Shown here: positions 9,041 through 16,835 of the stretch, in pieces | How the letters are laid out: every line of letters begins with the position of its first letter | How positions within the stretch are numbered: the stretch's first letter is position 1 | From: Taishania sp965247975 | GTDB taxonomy: Bacteria; Bacteroidota; Bacteroidia; Flavobacteriales_D; Crocinitomicaceae | Length of the DNA stretch: 64,000 nucleotides | Assembly (NCBI GenBank): GCA_965247975.1 | Contig: OZ252050.1 | Coordinates: 3,782,001-3,846,000 of the forward strand | Reading direction: 5' to 3' | Made by a program: the position numbers and the translations under genes | Notes under the pieces: model-generated | What the model was told of the DNA's origin: nothing | The model's input: the letters and a program-made list of their open reading frames with translations, nothing else | Database searches by the model: none

Positions 9041-9157
9041 TTGATCCACAGTTGCCGTTTTGTTTTCATTAATGTAAACTTCATTATTTTAAATCAACTT
9101 ACTTTTCTTAATTTTGATGAATAATCGAGATTTAGAAAGGAAATTAAAATAAATGTC

Positions 9158-10324
9158 ATGTCAGAATTAAACAAACCGCAAAGCGTAAACTACGGATTAG
9201 AGAAAATTTTTGAAGGAGCTCAAGACTTTTTGCCACTTTTAGGAACAGATTACGTTGAGTTTTATGTAGGAAATGCAAAGCAAGCTGCGCACTACTACAA
9301 AACCGCTTTTGGATTTCAATCGCATGCTTATGCAGGGTTGGAAACAGGTATGACTGACAGAACTTCGTACGTTTTGAAACAAGATAAAATTCGATTGGTA
9401 CTTACAACAGCACTTAAAAGTGATTCCCCTATTGGTGAACATGTTAAAAAACATGGTGACGGTGTAAAAGTCGTTGCTCTTTGGGTGGAAGATGCTCGTA
9501 GTGCCTACGAAGAAACAACAAAACGTGGTGCAAAATCGTACATGGAGCCGACTGTAGAAAAAGATGAACACGGTGAAACTGTGCGCGCAGGAATATATAC
9601 TTATGGTGAAACTGTACACATGTTTGTGGAACGAAAAAATTACTCTGGCGAATTTTTACCCGGTTATGTGAAATGGGAATCAGATTATAATCCAACACCA
9701 ACAGGATTGAAATTCATTGACCACATGGTTGGAAATGTCGGTTGGAATGAAATGAACATTTGGGTGAAATGGTACGAAGATGTAATGGGATTTGTGAACT
9801 TTCTGTCATTTGATGACAAGCAAATTCACACCGAATATTCTGCACTCATGTCAAAGGTGATGTCGAACGGAAATGGAAGAATTAAATTTCCAATTAACGA
9901 GCCAGCTGAAGGTAAAAAACGTTCTCAAATTGAAGAATATTTGGATTTCTATGAAGGGCCAGGTGTACAGCATATCGCAGTAGCAACGGATGATATTATT
10001 TCAACCGTATCTGCTTTACGAAGCCGTGGAATTGAATTTCTATCAACGCCACCAGAAGAATATTACAAAGCTGTTCCATTGCGCTTAGAAGCTCACAATC
10101 ATGCGTTAGCAGAAGATATTGAAACGCTAAAATCTTTGGGAATCATGATTGATGCTGATGAAGAGGGATACTTATTGCAAATATTCACGAAACCAGTTGA
10201 AGACAGACCAACCTTGTTTTTTGAAATCATTCAGCGCATGGGTGCACGTGGTTTTGGTGCTGGAAATTTCAAAGCTCTGTTTGAATCCATCGAACGCGAG
10301 CAAGAAAAAAGAGGTACGCTTTAA
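9158..10324 (+). CDS. hppD: 4-hydroxyphenylpyruvate dioxygenase
   Basis: Converts 4-hydroxyphenylpyruvate to homogentisate, the substrate of HmgA encoded upstream. The 388-residue protein has two vicinal-oxygen-chelate domains. The first (about 30-160) lacks metal ligands; the second carries the iron-binding set H189 in FIDHMVGNV, H272 in GVQHIAVAT and E356 in LFFEIIQRMG. The C-terminal GFGAGNFKALFESIEREQ is also diagnostic. The ATG at 9158 gives a normal N-terminus. The gene follows an intergenic gap of about 117 nt, so it may have its own promoter. An inverted repeat with arms AGCTCAAAA/TTTTGAGCT beginning 31 nt after its stop may act as terminator or as an operator of the next gene. Confidence 0.96.
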   Translation: MSELNKPQSVNYGLEKIFEGAQDFLPLLGTDYVEFYVGNAKQAAHYYKTAFGFQSHAYAGLETGMTDRTSYVLKQDKIRLVLTTALKSDSPIGEHVKKHGDGVKVVALWVEDARSAYEETTKRGAKSYMEPTVEKDEHGETVRAGIYTYGETVHMFVERKNYSGEFLPGYVKWESDYNPTPTGLKFIDHMVGNVGWNEMNIWVKWYEDVMGFVNFLSFDDKQIHTEYSALMSKVMSNGNGRIKFPINEPAEGKKRSQIEEYLDFYEGPGVQHIAVATDDIISTVSALRSRGIEFLSTPPEEYYKAVPLRLEAHNHALAEDIETLKSLGIMIDADEEGYLLQIFTKPVEDRPTLFFEIIQRMGARGFGAGNFKALFESIEREQEKRGTL

Positions 10325-10332
10325 GTATTTGT

Positions 10333-10406
10333 AGCTCAAATAAAACTAAAATAAAGCTCAAAATTGGCTATTTTTGAGCTTGAAATTGATTATTTTTGAG
10401 CTTGAA
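10333..10406 (+). promoter_or_regulatory. Duplicated promoter/operator before the Fic gene
   Basis: Two near-identical 22-bp direct repeats (10363-10384 and 10385-10406, 20 of 22 positions equal) end exactly at the Fic ATG. Each contains TATTTTTG (10369-10376 and 10391-10398), which fits the -7 consensus TAnnTTTG. Half-sites AGCTCAAA (10333, 10355) and the reverse TTTTTGAGCT (10371-10380, 10393-10402) are also 22 bp apart, so four half-sites are phased at about two helix turns. This looks like a duplicated promoter overlapping a regulator site, possibly autoregulation by the Fic protein's own winged-helix domain (inference). Confidence 0.55.
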
Positions 10407-11453
10407 ATGAAAGAGAACCAGAAAAAGCTAATAAAACTTCTTGCATTTATTCAGTTGAATGGCCCTATTTCTTCGAAAGAAATTCATGAGTCATTTTCTT
10501 CAGAATATAGCTATGCAACATTAAAGCGATCATTAGCTAAGCTAGTTTCAGAAAATTCTTTGCAAGTAATCGGAAATGGACGTGGCACTAAATATAAGGT
10601 CTCGCCAATTTATTCGTTTATTCAGCCTATTAACATCGAAGAATATTACATCAAAGAAATTGATGAACGCTCAATTAAGCAAAGTTTCAATTTCGAAATT
10701 TTTGATGGAACATTAAACCAGTTTTCATTGTTTACAAACGAAGAAGAAAATAAGTTGACTCTTTTGCAAGAAAAATTTCAAGATAATATTTCAAAACTTT
10801 CGAAGTCTGAGTACAACAAAGAATTCGAGCGTCTTGCGATTGATTTGAGTTGGAAATCCTCTCAAATTGAAGGAAACACTTATTCGCTGCTGGAAACAGA
10901 ACGACTCTTGAAAGACAAGGAAACCGCTTCAGGAAAAACGAAGGAAGAAGCCGTAATGTTATTGAATCACAAAGATGCGCTTGATTTCATTTTGGAACAT
11001 CCCGATTTTTTGAGTGATTTAACAGTGAACAAAATAGAAGCAATTCATTCCATTTTAATTAAAGAATTGCCCATTGAACGTAATTTAAGGAAAAGACGTG
11101 TAGGTATTTCGGGAACAAATTATCGCCCGCTCGATAATGAATTTCAGTTAGTAGAAGCGCTTGAAAAAATGTGCTTACTAATTAATAACAAAACGATTGT
11201 ATTCGAAAAAGCGCTGCTAGCACTTGTATTCATTTCTTACATTCAACCCTTTAACGATGGCAATAAACGAACTGCTCGTATCGTAAGTAATGCCATTTTA
11301 ATGGATCAAAAACACTGTCCATTGTCATTCCGAACCGTTGATTCTGTCGAATACAAAAAAGCGATGCTTGTTTTCTATGAACAAAATAATATTTCTTGTA
11401 TGAAAGAAATTTTCATGCAACAATTCGAATTTGCGGTTAATATGTATTTTTAG
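10407..11453 (+). CDS. Fic-domain protein with N-terminal winged helix and altered catalytic motif
   Basis: From the ATG at 10407 the protein has 348 residues. Residues 1-65 resemble a winged-helix DNA-binding domain (ISSKEIHESFSSEYSYATLK). Residues 140-160 hold the inhibitory-helix motif SSQIEGN (S151, E155, G156), as in Fic proteins whose own N-terminus blocks ATP binding. The Fic core motif reads IQPFNDGNKRTAR: the usual catalytic histidine of HPFxxGN(G/K)R is glutamine (Q280, codon CAA). The rest of the motif is intact. Fic enzymes usually transfer AMP to protein hydroxyls; with Gln instead of His the activity is doubtful. No toxin or antitoxin partner is adjacent. An in-frame TTG at 10374 would lie inside the promoter repeats. 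Confidence 0.88.
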   Translation: MKENQKKLIKLLAFIQLNGPISSKEIHESFSSEYSYATLKRSLAKLVSENSLQVIGNGRGTKYKVSPIYSFIQPINIEEYYIKEIDERSIKQSFNFEIFDGTLNQFSLFTNEEENKLTLLQEKFQDNISKLSKSEYNKEFERLAIDLSWKSSQIEGNTYSLLETERLLKDKETASGKTKEEAVMLLNHKDALDFILEHPDFLSDLTVNKIEAIHSILIKELPIERNLRKRRVGISGTNYRPLDNEFQLVEALEKMCLLINNKTIVFEKALLALVFISYIQPFNDGNKRTARIVSNAILMDQKHCPLSFRTVDSVEYKKAMLVFYEQNNISCMKEIFMQQFEFAVNMYF

Positions 11454-11535
11454 TCAGAATTCAATTGACGATAAATACATTTTAAGACGCTTTGATACAC
11501 CATTCACCGAAAAATAGCCACCACTCACCTATTTG

Positions 11536-11569
11536 TTGTGGTATATCCAGTGAGGCGTCCCTAGATTTG
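11536..11569 (+). promoter_or_regulatory. Candidate promoter of the LiaF-like/LytS/LytTR operon
   Basis: A -7 box TAGATTTG lies at 11562-11569, with a TTG at 11536-11538 as a possible -33 element (23 nt spacing, slightly long). The first ATG of the operon is 24 nt downstream. Confidence 0.45.
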
Positions 11570-11593
11570 TTCCAACATTAAAAATTAAAAGTC

Positions 11594-12361
11594 ATGAGAC
11601 ATAAAAAATGGCAAGACAAAATGGAATACCTAATGTCTGAAGAACATCAAAAAGCGCAATTTCGCGGAAGAATTGCAGGTGGAATTGTAATATTATTTTT
11701 CGGGGTTGCAATTCTGCTGGAGCGTTCTGGAATGTTTGTAGCTGATTGGCTTGTGAGTGGAGGAACAATTTTGCTTGGAATTGGAATCGTTTCGCTTATC
11801 AAACACAATTTCCAAAAACTATTTGCGTGGGTGCTCACAGGAATTGGTGCAATTTTGCTTTTTAACGATATCGTTCCAAACATTGTCAACAAAGCATTTA
11901 TTTTGCCAACCATTTTAATCATCGTTGGAATTTCATTTGTGGCAAAAGCATTTGCGAATCAAAAAAAAAAGTCCATTCATGCCTTTGACCACTTTGTAAG
12001 TCAAGATGCAACGAGTGATGACTATTTTGAATCCAGCTCCGTATTTGGTGGGGTTGAAAAAATAGTGATGTCAAAAAACTTCAAAGGCGCAAAAATCAAA
12101 AGTGTGTTCGGGGGACAAGAAATCAACTTAATGCAAGCCAACATCGAAAATGAAGCTCACATTGAAATGAATGTGATTTTTGGAGGTGTTGAACTGATTG
12201 TTCCATCCAATTGGAAAGTAGTTTCAGATCTTTCGTCTATATTTGGTGGTGTTGAAGATAGTCGACCGCCATTCACAGAAGGTTGGAAAGAAAACGAAAA
12301 AACACTTTATATAAAAGGTTCTTGCGCTTTTGGGGGTATTGACATTAAAAGCTTCGGCTAA
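11594..12361 (+). CDS. LiaF-like membrane protein of a LytTR two-component operon
   Basis: This 255-residue protein has about four predicted membrane helices between residues 25 and 115 (LLERSGMFVADWLVSGG, LFAWVLTGIGAILLF, LPTILIIVGISFVAKAF). A cytosolic beta-rich tail follows with four SxFGGxE-type repeats (SSVFGGVEK, SVFGGQEI, VIFGGVEL, SIFGGVED). That layout matches DUF5668/LiaF-like cell-wall-stress proteins. It sits directly before a LytS-type kinase and a LytTR regulator, 5 nt from the kinase. In Firmicutes LiaF restrains its kinase. Whether that holds here is an inference from the shared fold and gene order. Confidence 0.82.
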   Translation: MRHKKWQDKMEYLMSEEHQKAQFRGRIAGGIVILFFGVAILLERSGMFVADWLVSGGTILLGIGIVSLIKHNFQKLFAWVLTGIGAILLFNDIVPNIVNKAFILPTILIIVGISFVAKAFANQKKKSIHAFDHFVSQDATSDDYFESSSVFGGVEKIVMSKNFKGAKIKSVFGGQEINLMQANIENEAHIEMNVIFGGVELIVPSNWKVVSDLSSIFGGVEDSRPPFTEGWKENEKTLYIKGSCAFGGIDIKSFG

Positions 12362-12366
12362 AAAGA

Positions 12367-13395
12367 ATGCGGAAAATTTCGAAATACCGTTTGTTATTCA
12401 TCTTAGGATTATACCTCATTTTAGGAATTAGTCTTGGATATTGGATGTCAGCCAACGGTTTTTCAAGATCCATGATTACAACGTATATCATTACGAATTT
12501 TCTAGGTCTTACATTTTTCACTTTTGTACTGAGTCGTATTCATTTATTTTACCATTCCAAATCGGCAATTAGCTCTGTGCATGTTGGAATCATCACGATG
12601 TTTAGCATCCTTGGTGTTTGGCTCGCACACCTCGTTACAAAAGCGTTTTTTGTTGAACAGTTATCCTTTGTGCATCATTTAAACACAAGTTTTCCGATTG
12701 CTTTCTTTATTTACTTTTTCTTGTTGCTTCTTGCAGCCAATCAATTTTGGATCGACAAGCACATCCAAGTGCAAGAAAAAACCCTGCAGCAACTCTTAAA
12801 AAAAGAACGTGATTTATCTCGCGCTGAGTTGTCGAATATTCAAGAACAATTTCGTCCACATTTTATCTTTAATAGTTTGAACTCCATTAGCGCATTAACT
12901 ACTTACGATCCTGAAAAAGCCAGGGAAATGATTCATTTGCTTTCCGATTTTCTTCGAGCAAACGTGATTCGGGAAGACGATAAATTTCATTCGCTCAAAG
13001 AAGAACTTCATTTTCTAAACCTCTATCTTTCCATTGAAAAGGTGCGTTTCGAAGATCGTTTGACGGTAGAAATCCCTGAAATTGAAGGGCTCGAAAATTT
13101 TCAAGTACCTGTGCTCATCCTCCAACCTATCATGGAAAATGCCATAAAATATGGATTGTACGGAATGACTGGTTCGGTTAAAATTAGCATGGGAATCACA
13201 CAACTCGATGGAGCTATACAGATTGAAGTAACCAATCCGTTCGACAAAAATGCCGTTATTTCTTCCAAAGGAAAAGGATTTGGCATCGATTCCATCCGCA
13301 AAAAAATGTACTTGTTTTTTCAACGAAATGACTTAGTGCAACTAACAGAAACCGACGATTTATTTACCTTTCGATTAATCATTCCGAGCGTATGA
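12367..13395 (+). CDS. LytS/YehU-type sensor histidine kinase
   Basis: The 342 residues contain four predicted membrane helices (about 8-28, 38-58, 72-92, 108-126), a short coiled coil (VQEKTLQQLLKKERDLSRAE) and a histidine-kinase domain of the His_kinase family. The phospho-acceptor is in QFRPHFIFNSLNS (H165) and the ATP-binding N-box is LQPIMENAIKYGL, with a G-box GKGFGIDSI. No extracytoplasmic sensor domain is visible, so signals are probably received within the membrane or through the LiaF-like partner. It overlaps the response regulator gene by 4 nt, indicating translational coupling. Confidence 0.93.
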   Translation: MRKISKYRLLFILGLYLILGISLGYWMSANGFSRSMITTYIITNFLGLTFFTFVLSRIHLFYHSKSAISSVHVGIITMFSILGVWLAHLVTKAFFVEQLSFVHHLNTSFPIAFFIYFFLLLLAANQFWIDKHIQVQEKTLQQLLKKERDLSRAELSNIQEQFRPHFIFNSLNSISALTTYDPEKAREMIHLLSDFLRANVIREDDKFHSLKEELHFLNLYLSIEKVRFEDRLTVEIPEIEGLENFQVPVLILQPIMENAIKYGLYGMTGSVKISMGITQLDGAIQIEVTNPFDKNAVISSKGKGFGIDSIRKKMYLFFQRNDLVQLTETDDLFTFRLIIPSV

Positions 13396-14126
13396 AAAAA
13401 GTCATAATCATAGACGATGAGCCATTGGCACGTAGAATTGTCAAAGAATATTTGAGTAAAAACGAAGGTTTCGAACTTCTCGCTGAATGCAGTGATGGTT
13501 TTGAAGGCTTAAAAATGATTCAGGAACTGAAGCCAGATTTAATTTTCCTCGATATTCAAATGCCCAAAATTACAGGATTTGAACTTTTAGAGATTTTGCC
13601 CGATCCACCTTTTGTGATTTTTACCACTGGATTTGACGAATTTGCGTTAAAGGCATTTGACCTCAATGCCGTTGACTATTTGCTCAAACCTTTTTCCTTG
13701 GAGCGTTTCAACCAGGCCATTGTAAAATTTCAATCCTCCGATTTAAAACAGGAAAACATTTCGCAATTGCTTGAAACACCAACTCGAAATGAAAGCGATA
13801 TCAATCGAATTGTAGTCAAAGATGGTTCCGAAATTCGCATCATTCCAACCTTGGAAATTGATTATTTGGAAGCCTACGACGACTATGTAAAAATTCACAC
13901 GAAAGGAAAATCTCATCTGAAAAAACAAACCATGAATTACTTCGAAACAGCCTTGAATTCGAAACAATTCGTGCGAGTGCATCGTTCGTTTATCATCAAT
14001 ATTGATCGCTTGGCAAAAATAGAATCCTTTGAAAAAAATAGTTACGTAGCGATTTTGACAGAAGGCTCGAGAGTACCGATTAGTCGCAGTTCGTATGGGA
14101 AATTGAAGGAGGTTTTGGGGGTTTAG
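13392..14126 (+). CDS. LytTR-family response regulator
   Basis: The 244-residue protein begins with a receiver domain: acidic pocket DDEP at 8-11, phospho-acceptor aspartate in LIFLDIQMPK (D54) and a conserved lysine in LLKPF. A C-terminal LytTR DNA-binding domain follows (IDYLEAYDDYVKIHT, FVRVHRSFIINIDRL, VPISRSSYGKLKEVL). It is the partner of the kinase it overlaps. LytTR regulators usually bind paired 9-bp direct repeats; I did not find a convincing pair near 11520-11590. Target genes are unknown, though cell-envelope functions are common for this arrangement. Confidence 0.94.
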   Translation: MKKVIIIDDEPLARRIVKEYLSKNEGFELLAECSDGFEGLKMIQELKPDLIFLDIQMPKITGFELLEILPDPPFVIFTTGFDEFALKAFDLNAVDYLLKPFSLERFNQAIVKFQSSDLKQENISQLLETPTRNESDINRIVVKDGSEIRIIPTLEIDYLEAYDDYVKIHTKGKSHLKKQTMNYFETALNSKQFVRVHRSFIINIDRLAKIESFEKNSYVAILTEGSRVPISRSSYGKLKEVLGV

Positions 14127-14240
14127 AGATAAGCTAAAAGTAATGATTTATGAACGGTTAAAAAAAGAAAGAGCAATGATTAAGGTGCTCAAAATCAATA
14201 CCACTATTGGTCTAAAACGACATAATAACAACCATTACAA

Positions 14241-14597
14241 CTAATATTCCTGCACCAAGATTTCAGTTGGAATATTTAATTTAAGGCTTAAATTACGAAT
14301 CATTTCTACTGTTAATTTGCGCTTTTTGGTCAAAATTTCACTCACACGACTCGTAAACCCGACCGCATCTGCAAGATCCTTTTGCTTAAGTCCCATTTGT
14401 TCCATTCTAAATTTAATTGCTTCAATGGGATCAGGATAACCAATCGGAAAATGTTCATTCTCATATTTTTCAATTAATATGCTCAATATTTCCAATTCAT
14501 CTCCATCCTTGCTGCCTTTTTTAGCGTCAAAAATAAACGATAAACGCTCCATAGCTTGCTCATAATCCTTCTCGGATTTAATTGGTTTAATATTCAT
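14241..14597 (-). CDS. higA: HigA-type antitoxin with XRE helix-turn-helix
   Basis: A 118-residue protein with an N-terminal helical arm (IKSEKDYEQAMERLSFIFDA) of the HigA family and a C-terminal XRE helix-turn-helix (MGLKQKDLADAVGFTSRVSE, residues about 68-90). It lies 3 nt after the toxin gene, in the toxin-first order typical of hig loci. HigA binds and neutralises HigB and represses the operon. The palindrome upstream of higB is the likely operator. Confidence 0.88.
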   Translation of the reverse strand: MNIKPIKSEKDYEQAMERLSFIFDAKKGSKDGDELEILSILIEKYENEHFPIGYPDPIEAIKFRMEQMGLKQKDLADAVGFTSRVSEILTKKRKLTVEMIRNLSLKLNIPTEILVQEY

Positions 14598-14600
14598 ATT

Positions 14601-14894
14601 TTATACTTCGTTAGCATCTATTTTGTCGTATTCGGCATGTGTACCTACAAACCTGATCCAACAAATTTGATAGTCCAAATTAAATTTCACTATTAATCGA
14701 TAATTGTTTCCTTTTATGTTAAAAACCACACGATTGTCCTTCAAAATACTTGCACTAGGGAATTCAGCTTTTAAGTCATTGAACGATTTCCATGTCGAAT
14801 TCTCAGTTTCATTATACCAAGATTTCAGCTGATCTTCAGCGTCTGCATGTTTTAACCAAAAATCTCGAAGTGCTTTTTTTGCAATTATTCTCAC
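14601..14894 (-). CDS. higB: HigB-type mRNA interferase toxin
   Basis: The 97 residues start at a GTG (14894) with MRIIAKKALRDFWLKH, the standard opening of the HigB toxin family (RelE superfamily fold). The family pattern continues with WKSFNDLKAEFPSASIL, NNYRLIVKFN and the C-terminal FVGTHAEYDKID. HigB toxins cleave ribosome-bound mRNA. It is followed after 3 nt by the antitoxin gene. The pair sits between the LytTR operon and kynA without visible flanking repeats, so it could be a chromosomal stress module or a stabilising module acquired by transfer. Confidence 0.9.
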   Translation of the reverse strand: MRIIAKKALRDFWLKHADAEDQLKSWYNETENSTWKSFNDLKAEFPSASILKDNRVVFNIKGNNYRLIVKFNLDYQICWIRFVGTHAEYDKIDANEV

Positions 14895-14910
14895 GCACAG
14901 TTATTTCACA

Positions 14911-14939
14911 CAAATATAAATAAAAATACCAAATTGGTA
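14911..14939 (-). promoter_or_regulatory. higBA promoter and HigA operator candidate
   Basis: A -7 box TATATTTG on the minus strand (14918-14911) lies 17 nt before the higB GTG. Just upstream is the perfect 13-nt palindrome TACCAAATTGGTA (14927-14939), well placed for HigA to block the promoter. Confidence 0.55.
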
Positions 14940-15267
14940 ACATTTCTCGTGTAAAAAACAAGCGAAAGCTTTAATGATTCAAATAACTATTCTTAAATTT
15001 CAAAGTATTTCCTTATTACAATGCTTCATATTATCTTCTTGGGTTTCAAATCAATGGATAAATGTGTTAAATTCTGAACAAATCACTTCGAAAATCACAT
15101 TAACCTAAAGCGAAACCGTTCATGAAAAAACATCTAAACCATTCATTTACAATGATTTTAAACTAATTTTAGGCTCATTCCTTTCACTGTTAAATTTCCG
15201 ACAATTGAAAACGAAGCATTATTCAATCCTCAAAAAAACTACCTTTGTTTAGATCATTTTAAACTAC
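14940..15267. other. Intergenic region with kynA promoter candidate
   Basis: This AT-rich stretch of about 330 nt separates the divergent higBA and kynA. Its only clear element is TACCTTTG at 15240-15247, a -7 box on the plus strand 20 nt before the kynA ATG, without a good -33 partner. No open reading frame or strong repeat was seen in the rest. Confidence 0.4.
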
Positions 15268-16260
15268 ATGAACATGCTTTCACGCGAAGAACTTTTAAAA
15301 GCCATTGACGAAAAATACTTGGCTATGGGTCAAAATCCCGATATACATTTGTCAGGTTTATTGCATGCAAATCCAATTACGTATTGGGATTACATTCAAG
15401 TGGATGCCTTGCTCGGTTTGCAAATTCAACGCACTACACAGCCCGATGAAATGGTGTTTATCATGTACCATCAAATCAATGAGCTTTTGTTTAAAATGAT
15501 TTTGTGGGAAACTGATCAAATTGCGGATCCAGAAACGATTACCACACAAAAATTTTCCATGCATTTGGGAAGAATTAGTCGCTATTTTGACATGCTCTCC
15601 AATTCGTTTACAATCATGCGCGAAGGAATGGAAATTGAGCAGTACATGAAATATAGAGATACTTTGACGCCAGCAAGTGGATTTCAAAGTGTGCAGTACA
15701 GAAAAATTGAAATTGCCTCCACCGATTTGTTGAACCTCATTGATTTTCGTTTCCGCAAAACAATAAACCGAGACACACCTTACGAGCACGCCTTTGACAA
15801 CATGTATTGGCAAGCGGCAGGATTGGACAGAGAAACGGGAGAAAAATCGACTTTGCTTCACAATTTTGAGAAAAAATACAAAACGGAGTTGATTGTTTGC
15901 ATGAAGCATTACAACACGCGAAATATTTGGGCGCGCTACAAATCTTTGCCCGAAGAAGATCAAAAAGATGTGGAATTAATCAATGCGATGCGCCATTACG
16001 ATCACACGATTAATGTGAATTGGGTAATGAATCATTTCAACGCTGCAAAGCACTACATCGAAAGCGGACAAGGCTCTGGCGAGGCAACAGGTGGAAGTGA
16101 TTGGAAGAAATACATGCTACCTCAATACCAAAAACGCATTTTTTATCCAGAATTATGGACAGATGATGAACTAGATAACTGGGGAATTGATAACTTAGCA
16201 GGACATAAAGAAATTACAGAGTTACCAATACACGAAAAATTTAAAGGATGGCAAAAGTAG
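15268..16260 (+). CDS. kynA: Tryptophan 2,3-dioxygenase
   Basis: Haem enzyme opening the indole ring of L-tryptophan to N-formylkynurenine, the first step of the kynurenine route. The 330-residue sequence shows the family blocks FIMYHQINELLFKMILWE, LTPASGFQSVQYRKIE and, near the C-terminus, HYIESGQGSGEATGGSDWKKY. The length is slightly above the roughly 280 residues of proteobacterial enzymes. It overlaps purE by 13 nt, an odd coupling of amino-acid breakdown to purine synthesis. Other kynurenine-pathway genes are not in the window. Together with hmgA, hppD and threonine dehydrogenase it makes this half of the window rich in amino-acid catabolism. Confidence 0.95.
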   Translation: MNMLSREELLKAIDEKYLAMGQNPDIHLSGLLHANPITYWDYIQVDALLGLQIQRTTQPDEMVFIMYHQINELLFKMILWETDQIADPETITTQKFSMHLGRISRYFDMLSNSFTIMREGMEIEQYMKYRDTLTPASGFQSVQYRKIEIASTDLLNLIDFRFRKTINRDTPYEHAFDNMYWQAAGLDRETGEKSTLLHNFEKKYKTELIVCMKHYNTRNIWARYKSLPEEDQKDVELINAMRHYDHTINVNWVMNHFNAAKHYIESGQGSGEATGGSDWKKYMLPQYQKRIFYPELWTDDELDNWGIDNLAGHKEITELPIHEKFKGWQK

Positions 16261-16754
16261 GAATTATCATGGGGAGCATTTCGGATTTACCGATTATGCA
16301 AGAAGCAGCTAAAATTTTAAAAGAGTTTGAAATCGCATACGAAATGAATATCATTTCAGCGCACCGTACACCAGATTTAATGTACGACTATGCAAAAAAT
16401 GCACACAAACGTGGCGTGAACGTTATCATAGCAGGAGCAGGTGGGGCAGCACATTTGCCAGGTATGACCGCAGCCTTGACTTCATTGCCTGTGATTGGTG
16501 TACCTATTAAATCGGCGGCATCGATTGATGGTTGGGACAGTATCTTGTCGATTTTACAAATGCCAAATGGTATTCCTGTAGCAACCGTTGCTCTAAACGC
16601 AGCAAAAAATGCGGGGATTTTGGCAGTCAAAATATTAGGCGCAAGCAACGACCAAATCTTAGCCCAATTGGATGCGTATATGGTTGAAATGAAAGATGCG
16701 GTTATTAAGAGTGCGGAGGATTTGAAGGATTCCAGTCGGAATTTGGATATATAA
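16248..16754 (+). CDS. purE: N5-carboxyaminoimidazole ribonucleotide mutase
   Basis: Rearranges N5-CAIR to CAIR in de novo purine synthesis. The 168 residues are standard PurE: MGSISDLP at 10-17 (phosphate and base binding), ISAHRTP with the catalytic histidine, and GAGGAAHLPGMTAALTSLPV. The partner purK is not in the window. The ATG at 16248 lies within the last codons of kynA, so the genes are probably translated from one message. A hairpin with a T run follows. Confidence 0.97.
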   Translation: MAKVGIIMGSISDLPIMQEAAKILKEFEIAYEMNIISAHRTPDLMYDYAKNAHKRGVNVIIAGAGGAAHLPGMTAALTSLPVIGVPIKSAASIDGWDSILSILQMPNGIPVATVALNAAKNAGILAVKILGASNDQILAQLDAYMVEMKDAVIKSAEDLKDSSRNLDI

Positions 16755-16775
16755 AAAGACTTAAATACGAACAGG

Positions 16776-16802
16776 AAAAGACTCAGTGATGGGTCTTTTT
16801 TT
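16776..16802 (+). terminator. Rho-independent terminator after purE
   Basis: AAAAGACTC (16776-16784) pairs with GGGTCTTTT (16791-16799, one G-U pair) around a 6-nt loop and runs into T7. It lies 22 nt after the purE stop. Confidence 0.75.
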
Positions 16803-16835
16803 GGATTGAGTACAACAAGTTCAAATGTATGTTGT

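Noticed and set aside
14241..14894. The HigBA pair as part of a larger defence island
   Set aside because: Neighbours are a housekeeping two-component operon and kynA, and no restriction, nuclease or phage-defence gene is adjacent.
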